From Streptomyces griseoruber (GTDB taxonomy: Bacteria; Actinomycetota; Actinomycetes; Streptomycetales; Streptomycetaceae), in assembly GCF_001514205.1 (NCBI RefSeq), contig NZ_KQ948767.1, forward strand, positions 1 through 64,000: DNA of 64,000 nucleotides, in the 5' to 3' direction. The position numbers and the translations under genes were made by a program. The notes beneath the pieces were generated by a model. That model saw only the letters and a program-made list of their open reading frames with translations. It was not told where the DNA came from and ran no database searches. Positions 50,201 to 57,358 of this stretch are shown one piece after another (the first letter of the stretch is position 1; the number at the start of each line of letters is the position of its first letter).

Positions 50201-50882
50201 CCTGCCCGGCACCAAGCCGCTCGCCGAGAACGAGAAGGCCCTCGCGAAGCTGCTCGCGGACCGCATCACGGCCGCCGACCGGCACCTCCAGAACGACATG
50301 TACGGCTCGCGCTACGAGTTCAACATCCTCAGCCGGTACGGCTACACGGACCTCGCGTTGCAGGCGGTCACCCAGACCGGCACGCCCGGGTACGTGTACC
50401 AGATCGCCAAGGGCGCGACCTCACTGTGGGAGCAGTGGACCGACCGGCTCTCGGTCGACCACCACTACCGCTCCAACGTGGCCACCTGGTTCTACCAGAG
50501 CCTGGCCGGCATCATGCCGACCTCGACGGCCTACGCGACGCTGCGGATCCGCCCGTACATCCCCACGGTCGCGGTCAACAGCCGCGTCCCGAAGGACACG
50601 TCGGACCTCGACCTCTCACCCGCGACCCTCGACCAGGTCAGCGCCTCGATCGACACCGTGCGCGGCGAGGTGTCGTCGCGGTGGCGGCGCCGCGCGGACG
50701 GCAGGATCGACCTCACGGTCACCGTCCCCGGCAACACCGAGGCCGAGATCTGGGTCCCCACCCGGAACCAGCCCGTCACCGCACCCCGGGGGGTCACCCA
50801 CCTCCGCGACGACACCTCGGGCGGTGCCGCCTACAAGGTCTACCGGGCTCACGCGGGCTCGTACCGCTTCAACGCCGGCTGA
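47202..50882 (+). CDS. Secreted GH78 alpha-L-rhamnosidase
   Basis: A 1226-residue enzyme removing terminal rhamnose from plant glycosides or pectin. A TAT signal (SRRHLLGIMTAAAAG, cut near AWASG) is followed by a Fn3-like domain (about 45-140), an inserted concanavalin-like domain, the Bac_rhamnosid_N beta-sandwich (VLRRAFTLPRGRRIAGARLY), and the alpha6/alpha6 barrel. The acid Glu782 lies in TDTPSREKNGWTGDAM. A C-terminal beta domain closes the protein. The GTG at 47202 follows AAAGGAAC. A LacI-type palindrome upstream implies sugar control, and a strong terminator follows. Confidence 0.92.
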   Translation: MDEDNRSGPSRRHLLGIMTAAAAGAALPLTAATDAWASGARSAAPARLRVNLRTAPLGTETAPAFTWVPPVARQSAYEIQVGTGPGRADVWRSGRVAGSRSTEVPYGGGALRSERAYHWRVRTWDEKGVRGPWSESATWETGLLKGEKDWSGARWIGGRQPQDHDWKDLTATVVFRGGADPTRGLCLLLRAEPIGKTWGEGLNWAIRQTGDDLHLVMSTSHYAGNTWVDDGTSEPDWGVNHYDPQSETNPTTAGTRSVPVATVALPASAGLTKDTWATRDHTVQVKAQGLTVTTTVNGVEVDSRTLTGDQIRRHGSFGFAGGTDATIRTVRVTGTGAPDFSADLTSGANPFEAGIGTLSGLTFPPKNPYIPSKNAILPIANPAPVLRRAFTLPRGRRIAGARLYLSAAGNVTFTVNGDPLTVDGGPAARDRTNVPRLLTDQSTYDRTVLYDTFDVTALLRAGRENVVAAELGRGWYGVTTPQEWYWQLAPYNGAPRLRAKLVVTYTDGSATTLVTDKDWLTADGPTTFDSVYSGEKYDARRAEELGEWRSADHRTGRDWRPATVLIPPGSCSGPSPKYHGALPATTIPDGFKPAAVRAHEAEPVLVNQVLRPVALTETAPGSGIWVLDYGQIVTGLVHLSLTGVRPDREGLTLRIRGGNRVTGGDGTSASPLSVEEENFQHDANLQTHYYTLGRRPTQTWEQQFSHFGFRYLEVMNLEAVLGRAPDLERDASVLTVGVARSGFARTGTFTTDNALLNRLQRNLEWAEQNNLVQKPTDTPSREKNGWTGDAMASSESESLTWDVNALLTTYLRHFPDTQISTGQLPMFVPIAKGGYGYDHTPGWNAAWKAVPAWDSAYFVIPRELYAYYGNSSLFEELYDHQDTLLRSYETLFTAANDYKFEASLGAYSGAEAPGSNAVISLAFYIHFCDYMDEVGRLLGRTGRAAHYARLARTLRKAFIANYWDASQGHFTQGSISSENTLALAFDLVPGSDLAPDDPRHLPGTKPLAENEKALAKLLADRITAADRHLQNDMYGSRYEFNILSRYGYTDLALQAVTQTGTPGYVYQIAKGATSLWEQWTDRLSVDHHYRSNVATWFYQSLAGIMPTSTAYATLRIRPYIPTVAVNSRVPKDTSDLDLSPATLDQVSASIDTVRGEVSSRWRRRADGRIDLTVTVPGNTEAEIWVPTRNQPVTAPRGVTHLRDDTSGGAAYKVYRAHAGSYRFNAG

Positions 50883-50895
50883 CCCGCCCGACCAC

Positions 50896-50947
50896 AGCCC
50901 GCCGCCCCGTGCCGACGACCCACCGCCGGCACGGGGCGGCGGGCTGT
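50896..50947. terminator. Long perfect terminator hairpin after GH78
   Basis: The arms 50896-50915 and 50928-50947 are perfectly complementary over 20 bp with a 12-nt loop, 13 bp after the GH78 stop codon. The run TTC follows. It is one of the most stable stems in the window. Confidence 0.85.
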
Positions 50948-50952
50948 TCCGG

Positions 50953-51492
50953 CGCTGGTCCGCGATACCCCGGGGCGCGCCGCCGGCTGCTCCAGCACGC
51001 GGTCGGGGAGACCTGCCACCTCGTGGTGTACGACACGCCGGACGTCGTCTACATCGACAAGGTGGAGAACGAGACCAACGTCCGGATGGCCTCCCGGGTC
51101 GGCAGCCGGGTCCCCGCCTACCGCACCGCCGTCGGCAAGGCCATCCTCGCCTGGCTGGGCGAGGAGGAGGTCCAGGCCGTGGTCGCCGCCGGGATGCCGC
51201 CGGTCACCCAGCACACCACCACCGACCCGCAGCGGCTGCGCGCCGAACTGGACCGGGTCCGGCGGCAGGCTACGCCATCGACGACCGCGAGAACGAGCCG
51301 GAGGCGCGGTGCGTCGCCGCGCCCGTCTTCGACCACACCGACGCGGCGGTCGGCGCCGTCAGCGTCTCCGGCCTCACCACCCGGATGACTCCGGCGCGGG
51401 TCCGCGAGGTCGGCCCGATGGTCGTACGGACCGGCCTGGAGATCTCCCACGTCCTCGGCTCGCCCCGGGTGCGGGACGCCAACGGCCACTGA
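50953..51492 (+). pseudogene. IclR-family regulator, headless and frameshifted
   Basis: Only the effector domain remains: ETCHLVVYDTPDVVYIDKVE, then RVPAYRTAVGKAILAWLGEE. After a one-base loss near 51270 (GGCAGGCTACG, expected Gly-Tyr-Ala) it continues with APVFDHTDAAVGAVSVSGL in another frame, to the TGA at 51490. The DNA-binding N-terminus is absent; the sequence begins right after the GH78 terminator. Confidence 0.7.
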
Positions 51493-51515
51493 CACCGACA
51501 TCCAGGAGCGCGAGC

Positions 51516-52661
51516 ATGGAAACGTCCACGGCGTCGACGTACGCCTTTGTGGAGGACCTGCGTGCGGAAGGCACCGCCGCCGTCCTCGACCGGGTCCTCG
51601 GCACCTACGGCTGCGACACCCTCACCGTCGCCGCCGCCTACCACCGCGCCCGCGACGTCACCCCGCACGGTCCGGCCCGGGTCACCCTGCGCCGTGACGG
51701 CGTCCACTTCGTCCCGCCCGCCGACCTGTTCGACGGGCTGCGGCTGACCCCGCCCGTGCAGACGGGCGCCGAGCACGAGCCGCTGCGCGAGGCCCGGCGG
51801 CTGACGGCCGAGCGCGGCGCCGCGCTGCACGGCTGGACGGTCTTCCTGCACAACACCACCCTGGGTCTCGCCCACCCCGACGTACGGGCGTACGCCGTGG
51901 CCCTGGCCCGCTCGGTGGCCCGGCCGGGGGTGGACGCGGTGGTCGCCGAGTCCCTGCACTACGGCACCTTCGGCCACGGCTACCACCACGAGCGCAGCTT
52001 CGTGCAGCTGGGCCCGCTGGAGGAGTTCCTGCTGGGGCTGTGCTTCTGCGAGCACTGCGTGCGGCGCGCCGCGGACGCCGGCGCGGACGCCGGCGCGGCC
52101 CGCGCCCGGGCCGGGCAACTGGTCGGCCGGGTGCTGGACGGCGCGCCCCCCGGTGCCGGTGCAGGTGCCGGGGAGCTGCCGGACGCCGTCGCCGCCTACG
52201 TCCGTACCCGGGCCGGATCCGCCACCTCGTTGGCCGCAGAGGTCGCCGCCGCGGTGGCCGACGAGGGCTCGCACCTCGTGTTCCTCGATCTGACCGGCGC
52301 GGTGAAGGGCTACGCGGACGGTCTGCCGACGGGACCGCTCGCCGCCGACGAGGCCTGGCGCATCGGAGTCGACCCGGCGGCCGTCGGCGCGGTGGTCCCC
52401 GGCTACGCGCTCCTCGCCCACGCCCGGGACGCCGAGCGGGTCGCCGCCGACGCCGCCGCCTACCGGGCCGTACTGCCGCAGCCGTGCACCCTGCGCGCGG
52501 TGCTGCGCCCGGGCGCGCCCGACACCGTCACCGCGGAGCACCTGAGAGAACGGACCGCGGCGGCCACCGGCCCCGGCCGGGCCGACGCGGTGGACTTCTA
52601 CCACTACGGGCTGGTCCCGTACCCGGTGCTGGACCGCATCCCGGTGGCGCTGAAGCGGTAG
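51516..52661 (+). CDS. Unassigned protein, probable TIM-barrel sugar-related
   Basis: A 381-residue cytoplasmic protein from the ATG at 51516 (AGGAG site). Blocks WTVFLHNTTLGLAHPDVRAY, VDAVVAESLHYGTFGHGYHH and LCFCEHCVRRA look like strands and loops of a glycosidase-like barrel, with a Cys-x2-Cys pair. The low-complexity Ala/Gly segments near 190-230 are loop-like. It lies between the rhamnosidase/IclR relics and a terminator, so a role in rhamnoside use is possible. No family name is claimed. Confidence 0.6.
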   Translation: METSTASTYAFVEDLRAEGTAAVLDRVLGTYGCDTLTVAAAYHRARDVTPHGPARVTLRRDGVHFVPPADLFDGLRLTPPVQTGAEHEPLREARRLTAERGAALHGWTVFLHNTTLGLAHPDVRAYAVALARSVARPGVDAVVAESLHYGTFGHGYHHERSFVQLGPLEEFLLGLCFCEHCVRRAADAGADAGAARARAGQLVGRVLDGAPPGAGAGAGELPDAVAAYVRTRAGSATSLAAEVAAAVADEGSHLVFLDLTGAVKGYADGLPTGPLAADEAWRIGVDPAAVGAVVPGYALLAHARDAERVAADAAAYRAVLPQPCTLRAVLRPGAPDTVTAEHLRERTAAATGPGRADAVDFYHYGLVPYPVLDRIPVALKR

Positions 52662-52671
52662 ACGCGCACCA

Positions 52672-52700
52672 CGGGGGCGGGCTCATCACGCCCGCCCCCG
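52672..52700. terminator. Bidirectional terminator hairpin
   Basis: CGGGGGCGGGC (52672-52682) and GCCCGCCCCCG (52690-52700) form a perfect 11-bp stem with a 7-nt loop in the 54-bp space between two convergent genes. Confidence 0.85.
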
Positions 52701-52715
52701 GGCCCACGTCAGGTG

Positions 52716-53300
52716 TCAGACGTCGACGATCCGCCACCGCTCCTCGTCCGCGTTCTTCCACTGCCGGGTGACGACCTGGTAGTCCTGGGAAGGCAGCTCG
52801 TAGGCGTCGAGGAACCGGCTGTTGCTGGCCTCCTGGATCGTGTAGGTGCCGTTGGTGGACGGCAGGATGATCCAGGCCTGGGTCGCGTCGTTCTCGGCGG
52901 TGCGGGTGACGACCCGGAAGTCGTCGCCGGACCCCTGGTAGGCGTCGAGATAGCGGCCGTTGCTCTGCTGCTGGATCGTCGAGAGGCCGTTGCTCAGGTC
53001 GGTCAGTATCCAGTGCTGGGTGCTGTTGTTCTGGAACGGCCGGGTGACGACCCGGAAGTCGAGGCTCTCGATCTCGTGCGCGTCCAGGAACCGGTTCGTG
53101 TCCGCCTGGGTGATGGTGACGACGCGCTGGGACACGATCGTCGGCGCGGCGGCGGGCGCGGCCTGGGCGAGGCCGGCCGGAGCCAGCAGCGCGGTGGCGG
53201 CCAGCGCCGACGTCAGGGCGGCACCCCGCAGGAGTCCGCGCCCGCGGTCCCCCCGTCCCGGCCCCTTCGTCCCCGTCTCTTCCATCCTTGACTCTTCCAT
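52716..53300 (-). CDS. Secreted beta-trefoil protein with three internal repeats
   Basis: A 194-residue exported protein. After an Arg-rich start and a hydrophobic signal (LTSALAATALLAPAGLAQA), the mature part contains three repeats of about 46 residues, each with RFLDAHEIESLDFRVVTR-like and QHWIL-like blocks (TNRFLDA, NGRYLDA, NSRFLDA). This is the three-fold pattern of a single beta-trefoil, related to ricin-type lectins or the I66-like inhibitor class. The start at 53300 is uncertain; GTG 53336 and ATG 53285 are alternatives. The ligand is unknown. Confidence 0.75.
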   Translation of the reverse strand: MEESRMEETGTKGPGRGDRGRGLLRGAALTSALAATALLAPAGLAQAAPAAAPTIVSQRVVTITQADTNRFLDAHEIESLDFRVVTRPFQNNSTQHWILTDLSNGLSTIQQQSNGRYLDAYQGSGDDFRVVTRTAENDATQAWIILPSTNGTYTIQEASNSRFLDAYELPSQDYQVVTRQWKNADEERWRIVDV

Positions 53301-53383
53301 CCCCGTGTCTCCCGAAGTCGTGGTCGTCGTGGTCACGAACGAGCGTGCCGGTCGCGTCGGCGCACGGCTTGAGTAACCGCTAC

Positions 53384-56056
53384 TCAGCCCTGCGGACGGG
53401 CGGTGAGCGGTTCCGCCCCCAGCGTCCGGGCCAGTTCGCGGCGGGTCGTGACGCCGAGCTTGGCGTAGGCGCGGTGGAGGTGGTTGTCGACCGTGCGCAC
53501 CGACAGGGTGAGGGCGCGGGCGATGTCGACGCTGGCGTTGCCGACGGCCGCGAGCAGGGCGACCTCGCGCTCGCGGGCGGTCAGCGGCGCGGCGGCGCCG
53601 GCGGTCGTCAGCAGGGGGGTGCGCGCGCCTTCGCAGCGCGCCACCGCCGTGGCGGCCCGGCGCGCGGCCGCCGCGGCCCGGCGGGGTTCACGGGCCCGGT
53701 GCCAGGCGGCAGCGGCGGCGGTGGCCGCCTCGGCGGCGAGCAGGTCCGCGCCGACGGCCTCGCACGCGTCGGCGGCCCGCAGCAGCCGCTCGGGACGGTC
53801 CGCGGCAAGTGCGTGAGCCAGTTGTGCACGGGCGGGGACGAGCTCCCCGTCGCAGACGCGTGCCAGCCCGGTGAGCCGGTCCGCGACCTGGCGGGCCCCG
53901 CCGAGCCGGGCCACATCCGTCAGCAGCAGTGCCTCCCCGGTGACATGCCCGGTGGCCCGGGCGGTGCGGGCGGCGGCGAGGAGCACCGAACGGGCCTCGC
54001 CCAGCCGTCCCGCGGCCGCCAGCAGCCATGCCTCCCCGAGGCGCTCCTCGCCGGCCGACAGCAGGCCCGGCTCGGGCGTGGCCAGCTCCCGGTGCTCCGC
54101 CAGCGCCGTCTCGGCCGCCTCGGGCTCGCCCTGTACGGCCGCGCAGGCGGCGAGACCGGCCAGGACCAGACGCAGGGCCATGGCGTGGTCGAAGGTGCGG
54201 GCCAGCGCCGCCGCCTCGGCCCACCAGCGGCGCGCGGTCGCCGGCCGGCCCGCCAGCCACTCCGTACGGCCGAGCAGGACCGCCAGCCACACCCGCACCA
54301 CCGAGTCGGCGGCGACGAGTTCGGCGTACGCCGATTCGCCCGCCCGGCGCGCCTCGGCCGGGCGGCCCGCCTCGGTGAGCGCGAGGACGAGCGGGATGCG
54401 CTGGAAGGCGGGATGGGAGGCCAGGGCCCGCTCGTCGACCCGGCGGTGCCCGGCATGGGCGCGCTCCGCCCAGACCACGGCCTCATGGGTGCGGCCCACC
54501 AGGGCCAGCCCGGCGGGCTTCATCCAGGCGCCGCGCAGCCAGGCGTCCACGTCGGAGGCGTCGCCCACGTCCGTCTCCAGGTCCTCCAGCAGGGCCAGCC
54601 CCTGCGCGGGCAGACCGGCGGCGATCCGGATGAAGCCCTCGTTGATCTTGAGTTTGCGGCGGTCCACGGGACGCGTGATCCTCGCCAGGGCGGCGTCGTT
54701 GGCCGCGAGCGCCTCGGCGACGGGGGCGTTGCTCCACAGCAGGTTCGTCGTACGGACCAGGGCGACCGCCAGCGTCTCGCGCTCGCCGTCGGCGAGCCGG
54801 TCCGCGCGGGCGAGCACGGTCTCGGCCTCCGCCCAGCGGCCCATCTCGAAGAACGCGTCGCCGAGCAGCGAGCGGGTGGCGGTGGTGTGGCGGTCCTCGG
54901 GCACGGCCTGAAGGAGCGCCACGGCCCGGGCGTAGTCGTGGGCGTGCCGGGCGAGCACCGCGGCCTGGGTGAGCAGGGCGGGGTCGGCGGTGCCGGTGGC
55001 GGCCAGCCGCCAGGTGGCGATCCGCAGCGGGTCACCACGGCGGCGGGCGCCCCGGGCCTCGGTGCGGGCCACCTGCTCCAGCAGCAGGGCGCGACGGCGC
55101 AGCACCGGCAGTCCCGCGCGCAGGACCTCGCCGTACAGCGGGTGGGCCAGGGACACGGTGGTGCGTCTGCGCTCCTGAGCGACGCGGATCAGCCCGGCCC
55201 GCTCCAGGGCCGCCACCGCGTGCGGCGCGGCGACGCTCTCGGCGTCGGCGAGCGGCAGCGGCTCGCACAGCGCCAGCAGCTCCAGGACGGGCCGTCCGGC
55301 GGGGTCGGCGCCCGCCAGCCGCGCGCCGACCACCTCGGCCAGCCGCGCGGTGCCGGGCAGCCGGCCCTCGCGCAGCTGCCAGATCTCCCCGTCCTCGGTG
55401 AGGTCCCCGGCGGCCAGCGCGCCGAGGACCAGCTCGCGCAGATACAGCACATTGCCGCCGCTGGCGGCCGACAGCTCGTGCACCGTGTGCCGGGCGACGG
55501 GCCTGCCGAGCGCGGCCGCGAGCAGCTCTCCGGTCCGCCCGGGGTCCAGCACGGCCAGGTCGACGCGGCGCACCGCGTCCCCGCCGGTGAGGGCCGCGAC
55601 GGCCTCGCCGTACGGCTCGCCGGTGCGGACCGTGCCGATCAGCCGTACCGCGCCGGCGTCCATCAGCTGCCGCAGCAGCACCGCCGAGGCCGGGTCCAGC
55701 AGATGCAGGTCGTCGACGAGCAGCACCCGCTGAGGCTCCCCCCGGCCCGTGGCGAGCTGTGCGGCGACCGCGGCGAACCCCGCGACCGGGTCGCCCAGGT
55801 CCACCCCGGCGGGCAGCAGATGCGCGATCGCCCCCAGCGGCACGGCACCGGCCGCGGCGGTCGCGGTGGCCCGGCCCACCCGGGACCCGTCGGCCGCGGC
55901 CCGCTCCAGACACTCCTCGGCCAGCCGCGACTTGCCGACCCCCGCCGCCCCGTACACGAGGAAGCCCCGGCACGTGCGGTCCTGCGACGCCGCGGTGAAC
56001 TCCTCCAGTTCCCCCTCGCGTCCCACCAACGGCCACCGTCCGACCCGATACCGCAC
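53384..56056 (-). CDS. LAL-type LuxR-family ATPase regulator
   Basis: An 890-residue large ATP-binding regulator of the LuxR family. Walker A GAAGVGKS at 36-43, Walker B RVLLVDDLHLLD, a long TPR-like alpha-helical middle and a C-terminal LuxR helix-turn-helix (LTAREREVALLAAVGNASVD, RTVDNHLHRAYAKLGV) are all present. Such proteins often activate specialised-metabolite or sugar clusters. The GTG at 56056 follows GGGGGGAG; the longer frame has no ribosome site. No target cluster is adjacent. Confidence 0.9.
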   Translation of the reverse strand: MRYRVGRWPLVGREGELEEFTAASQDRTCRGFLVYGAAGVGKSRLAEECLERAAADGSRVGRATATAAAGAVPLGAIAHLLPAGVDLGDPVAGFAAVAAQLATGRGEPQRVLLVDDLHLLDPASAVLLRQLMDAGAVRLIGTVRTGEPYGEAVAALTGGDAVRRVDLAVLDPGRTGELLAAALGRPVARHTVHELSAASGGNVLYLRELVLGALAAGDLTEDGEIWQLREGRLPGTARLAEVVGARLAGADPAGRPVLELLALCEPLPLADAESVAAPHAVAALERAGLIRVAQERRRTTVSLAHPLYGEVLRAGLPVLRRRALLLEQVARTEARGARRRGDPLRIATWRLAATGTADPALLTQAAVLARHAHDYARAVALLQAVPEDRHTTATRSLLGDAFFEMGRWAEAETVLARADRLADGERETLAVALVRTTNLLWSNAPVAEALAANDAALARITRPVDRRKLKINEGFIRIAAGLPAQGLALLEDLETDVGDASDVDAWLRGAWMKPAGLALVGRTHEAVVWAERAHAGHRRVDERALASHPAFQRIPLVLALTEAGRPAEARRAGESAYAELVAADSVVRVWLAVLLGRTEWLAGRPATARRWWAEAAALARTFDHAMALRLVLAGLAACAAVQGEPEAAETALAEHRELATPEPGLLSAGEERLGEAWLLAAAGRLGEARSVLLAAARTARATGHVTGEALLLTDVARLGGARQVADRLTGLARVCDGELVPARAQLAHALAADRPERLLRAADACEAVGADLLAAEAATAAAAAWHRAREPRRAAAAARRAATAVARCEGARTPLLTTAGAAAPLTAREREVALLAAVGNASVDIARALTLSVRTVDNHLHRAYAKLGVTTRRELARTLGAEPLTARPQG

Positions 56057-56196
56057 CACGGCTCCCCCCGGAACGACATGACACGCGCGAACACCCCGTC
56101 CGGCCAGCGTAGGAAGCCACCGCCCGCACGCCCAACCGGCGCTCCGGGCGACCTGCCCACGCAGTCCCGGCCGACCCACCGATAGCCTGCGTCGTC

Positions 56197-56634
56197 ATGA
56201 CGCGCGCTCGGATCCTGCCGATTCTGCTGGTGGTCTGCGGCTCAGCCGGTGCGACCGGACTGCTCTTCGGGGGAAACCCCGGCGCAGCCACGGTCTTCCT
56301 GCTGGTGTTCGCGCTCCTCGCCGGCCTGAACTCGCCCCTGGTCTTCCCGAGATCGATCGGCGCGGCGGAGGCGCGAGACCGCAGCGCGGTCGACCACCGG
56401 CCCGTCGTCTACTGGCGGCCGGGCTGCACGTACTGCCTGCGACTGCGCCTCCGACTGGGGCGCAGCGCCCGCCGGTTGCACTGGGTCGACATCTGGCGCG
56501 ACCCGGCCGGAGCGGCGGAGGTGAGGGCGGCCAACGAGGGGAACGAGACCGTGCCGACCGTCGTCGTCGCCGGCCGGCCCCACACCAACCCCGATCCCGC
56601 GTGGGTACGCGCACAGCTCCCCCCTTCCGGGTGA
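56197..56634 (+). CDS. Membrane-anchored glutaredoxin/mycoredoxin-like protein
   Basis: A 145-residue protein with two hydrophobic N-terminal segments (about 6-24 and 31-46) and a thioredoxin-fold domain. Its CxxC is Cys77-Cys80 in WRPGCTYCLRLR, and TVPTVVVAG is the cis-Pro strand. Mycoredoxins reduce mixed disulfides with mycothiol. The membrane anchor suggests action at the membrane, with orientation unknown. It is divergent from the LAL regulator. Confidence 0.85.
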   Translation: MTRARILPILLVVCGSAGATGLLFGGNPGAATVFLLVFALLAGLNSPLVFPRSIGAAEARDRSAVDHRPVVYWRPGCTYCLRLRLRLGRSARRLHWVDIWRDPAGAAEVRAANEGNETVPTVVVAGRPHTNPDPAWVRAQLPPSG

Positions 56635-56737
56635 TCAGCGGCGGCTCGTCACCGGCTCGGTCCTCGGGAGCGGACCCGTCCGGCAGGCAGGGCCGGGCAG
56701 GCGGGCGAGCGATCGGGCGTGCGGTAGGTTGCCCGCC

Positions 56738-57331
56738 ATGACCGGACTCGGAGCCGTCGCCTGGCCACCTGCCCCGGTGAGGACCGAACGGCTCGTGCTC
56801 CGTGCGTCCGGGGCCCGGGACCGTGCGGCGTTCATCGAGCTGTTCGCCTCGCCGGAGGTGGGCACCTACATCGGCGGCCCCCGACCACGTGATGAACTCG
56901 AGCGCGCGGTGCCTGAGGTGCCCGGGCGGCGCCCTGGCTGCTTCGTGATCGATCTCGAGGGAGCGATGGTCGGGATGGTCACGCTCGATCGGCGCGATGC
57001 GGAACGCCCCGGGCACGTCCGTCCGGAGGGCGGGGAGGCCGAGCTCGGTTACCTGTTCCTGCCGGAGGTGTGGGGACGCGGGTACGCCGCCGAGGCGTGC
57101 GCAGGGGCGCTCGACTGGTGCGCCGACGCCCTCCCCGGCGAGCCGGTGGTGCTCTGCACCCAGACCGCCAACGACCGCGCGATGCGCCTCGCGGCGAAGC
57201 TGGGGTTCATCGAGGTCGAGCGGTTCGAGGAGTACGGCGCCGAGCAGTGGTTCGGCGTGCGGCCCACGGTCTCGCCGAGCGATGTCGACCTCCTGCCGCT
57301 TCACCGGCACGGGGGCTTGCGGCTCAGGTGA
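56738..57331 (+). CDS. GNAT-family N-acetyltransferase (RimJ/RimL type)
   Basis: A 197-residue acetyltransferase: RTERLVLRASGARDRAAF start, ELGYLFLPEVWGRGYAAEA as acetyl-CoA-binding motif A, and NDRAMRLAAKLGFIEVERFE as motif B. The ATG at 56738 is used; its ribosome site is weak. Monocistronic. The acceptor is unknown. Confidence 0.87.
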   Translation: MTGLGAVAWPPAPVRTERLVLRASGARDRAAFIELFASPEVGTYIGGPRPRDELERAVPEVPGRRPGCFVIDLEGAMVGMVTLDRRDAERPGHVRPEGGEAELGYLFLPEVWGRGYAAEACAGALDWCADALPGEPVVLCTQTANDRAMRLAAKLGFIEVERFEEYGAEQWFGVRPTVSPSDVDLLPLHRHGGLRLR

Positions 57332-57358
57332 CCGTGTGAAGCGTCACGGGCGCGGGCG

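Noticed and set aside
47166..50285. Reverse open frame of about 1039 codons opposite the GH78 gene
   Set aside because: Valine/glycine-rich shadow of a clearly coding forward gene; no domain recognisable.
53288..56185. Forward open frame opposite the LAL regulator
   Set aside because: Antisense shadow with Gln/Gly/Arg composition; the reverse strand has Walker and LuxR motifs.
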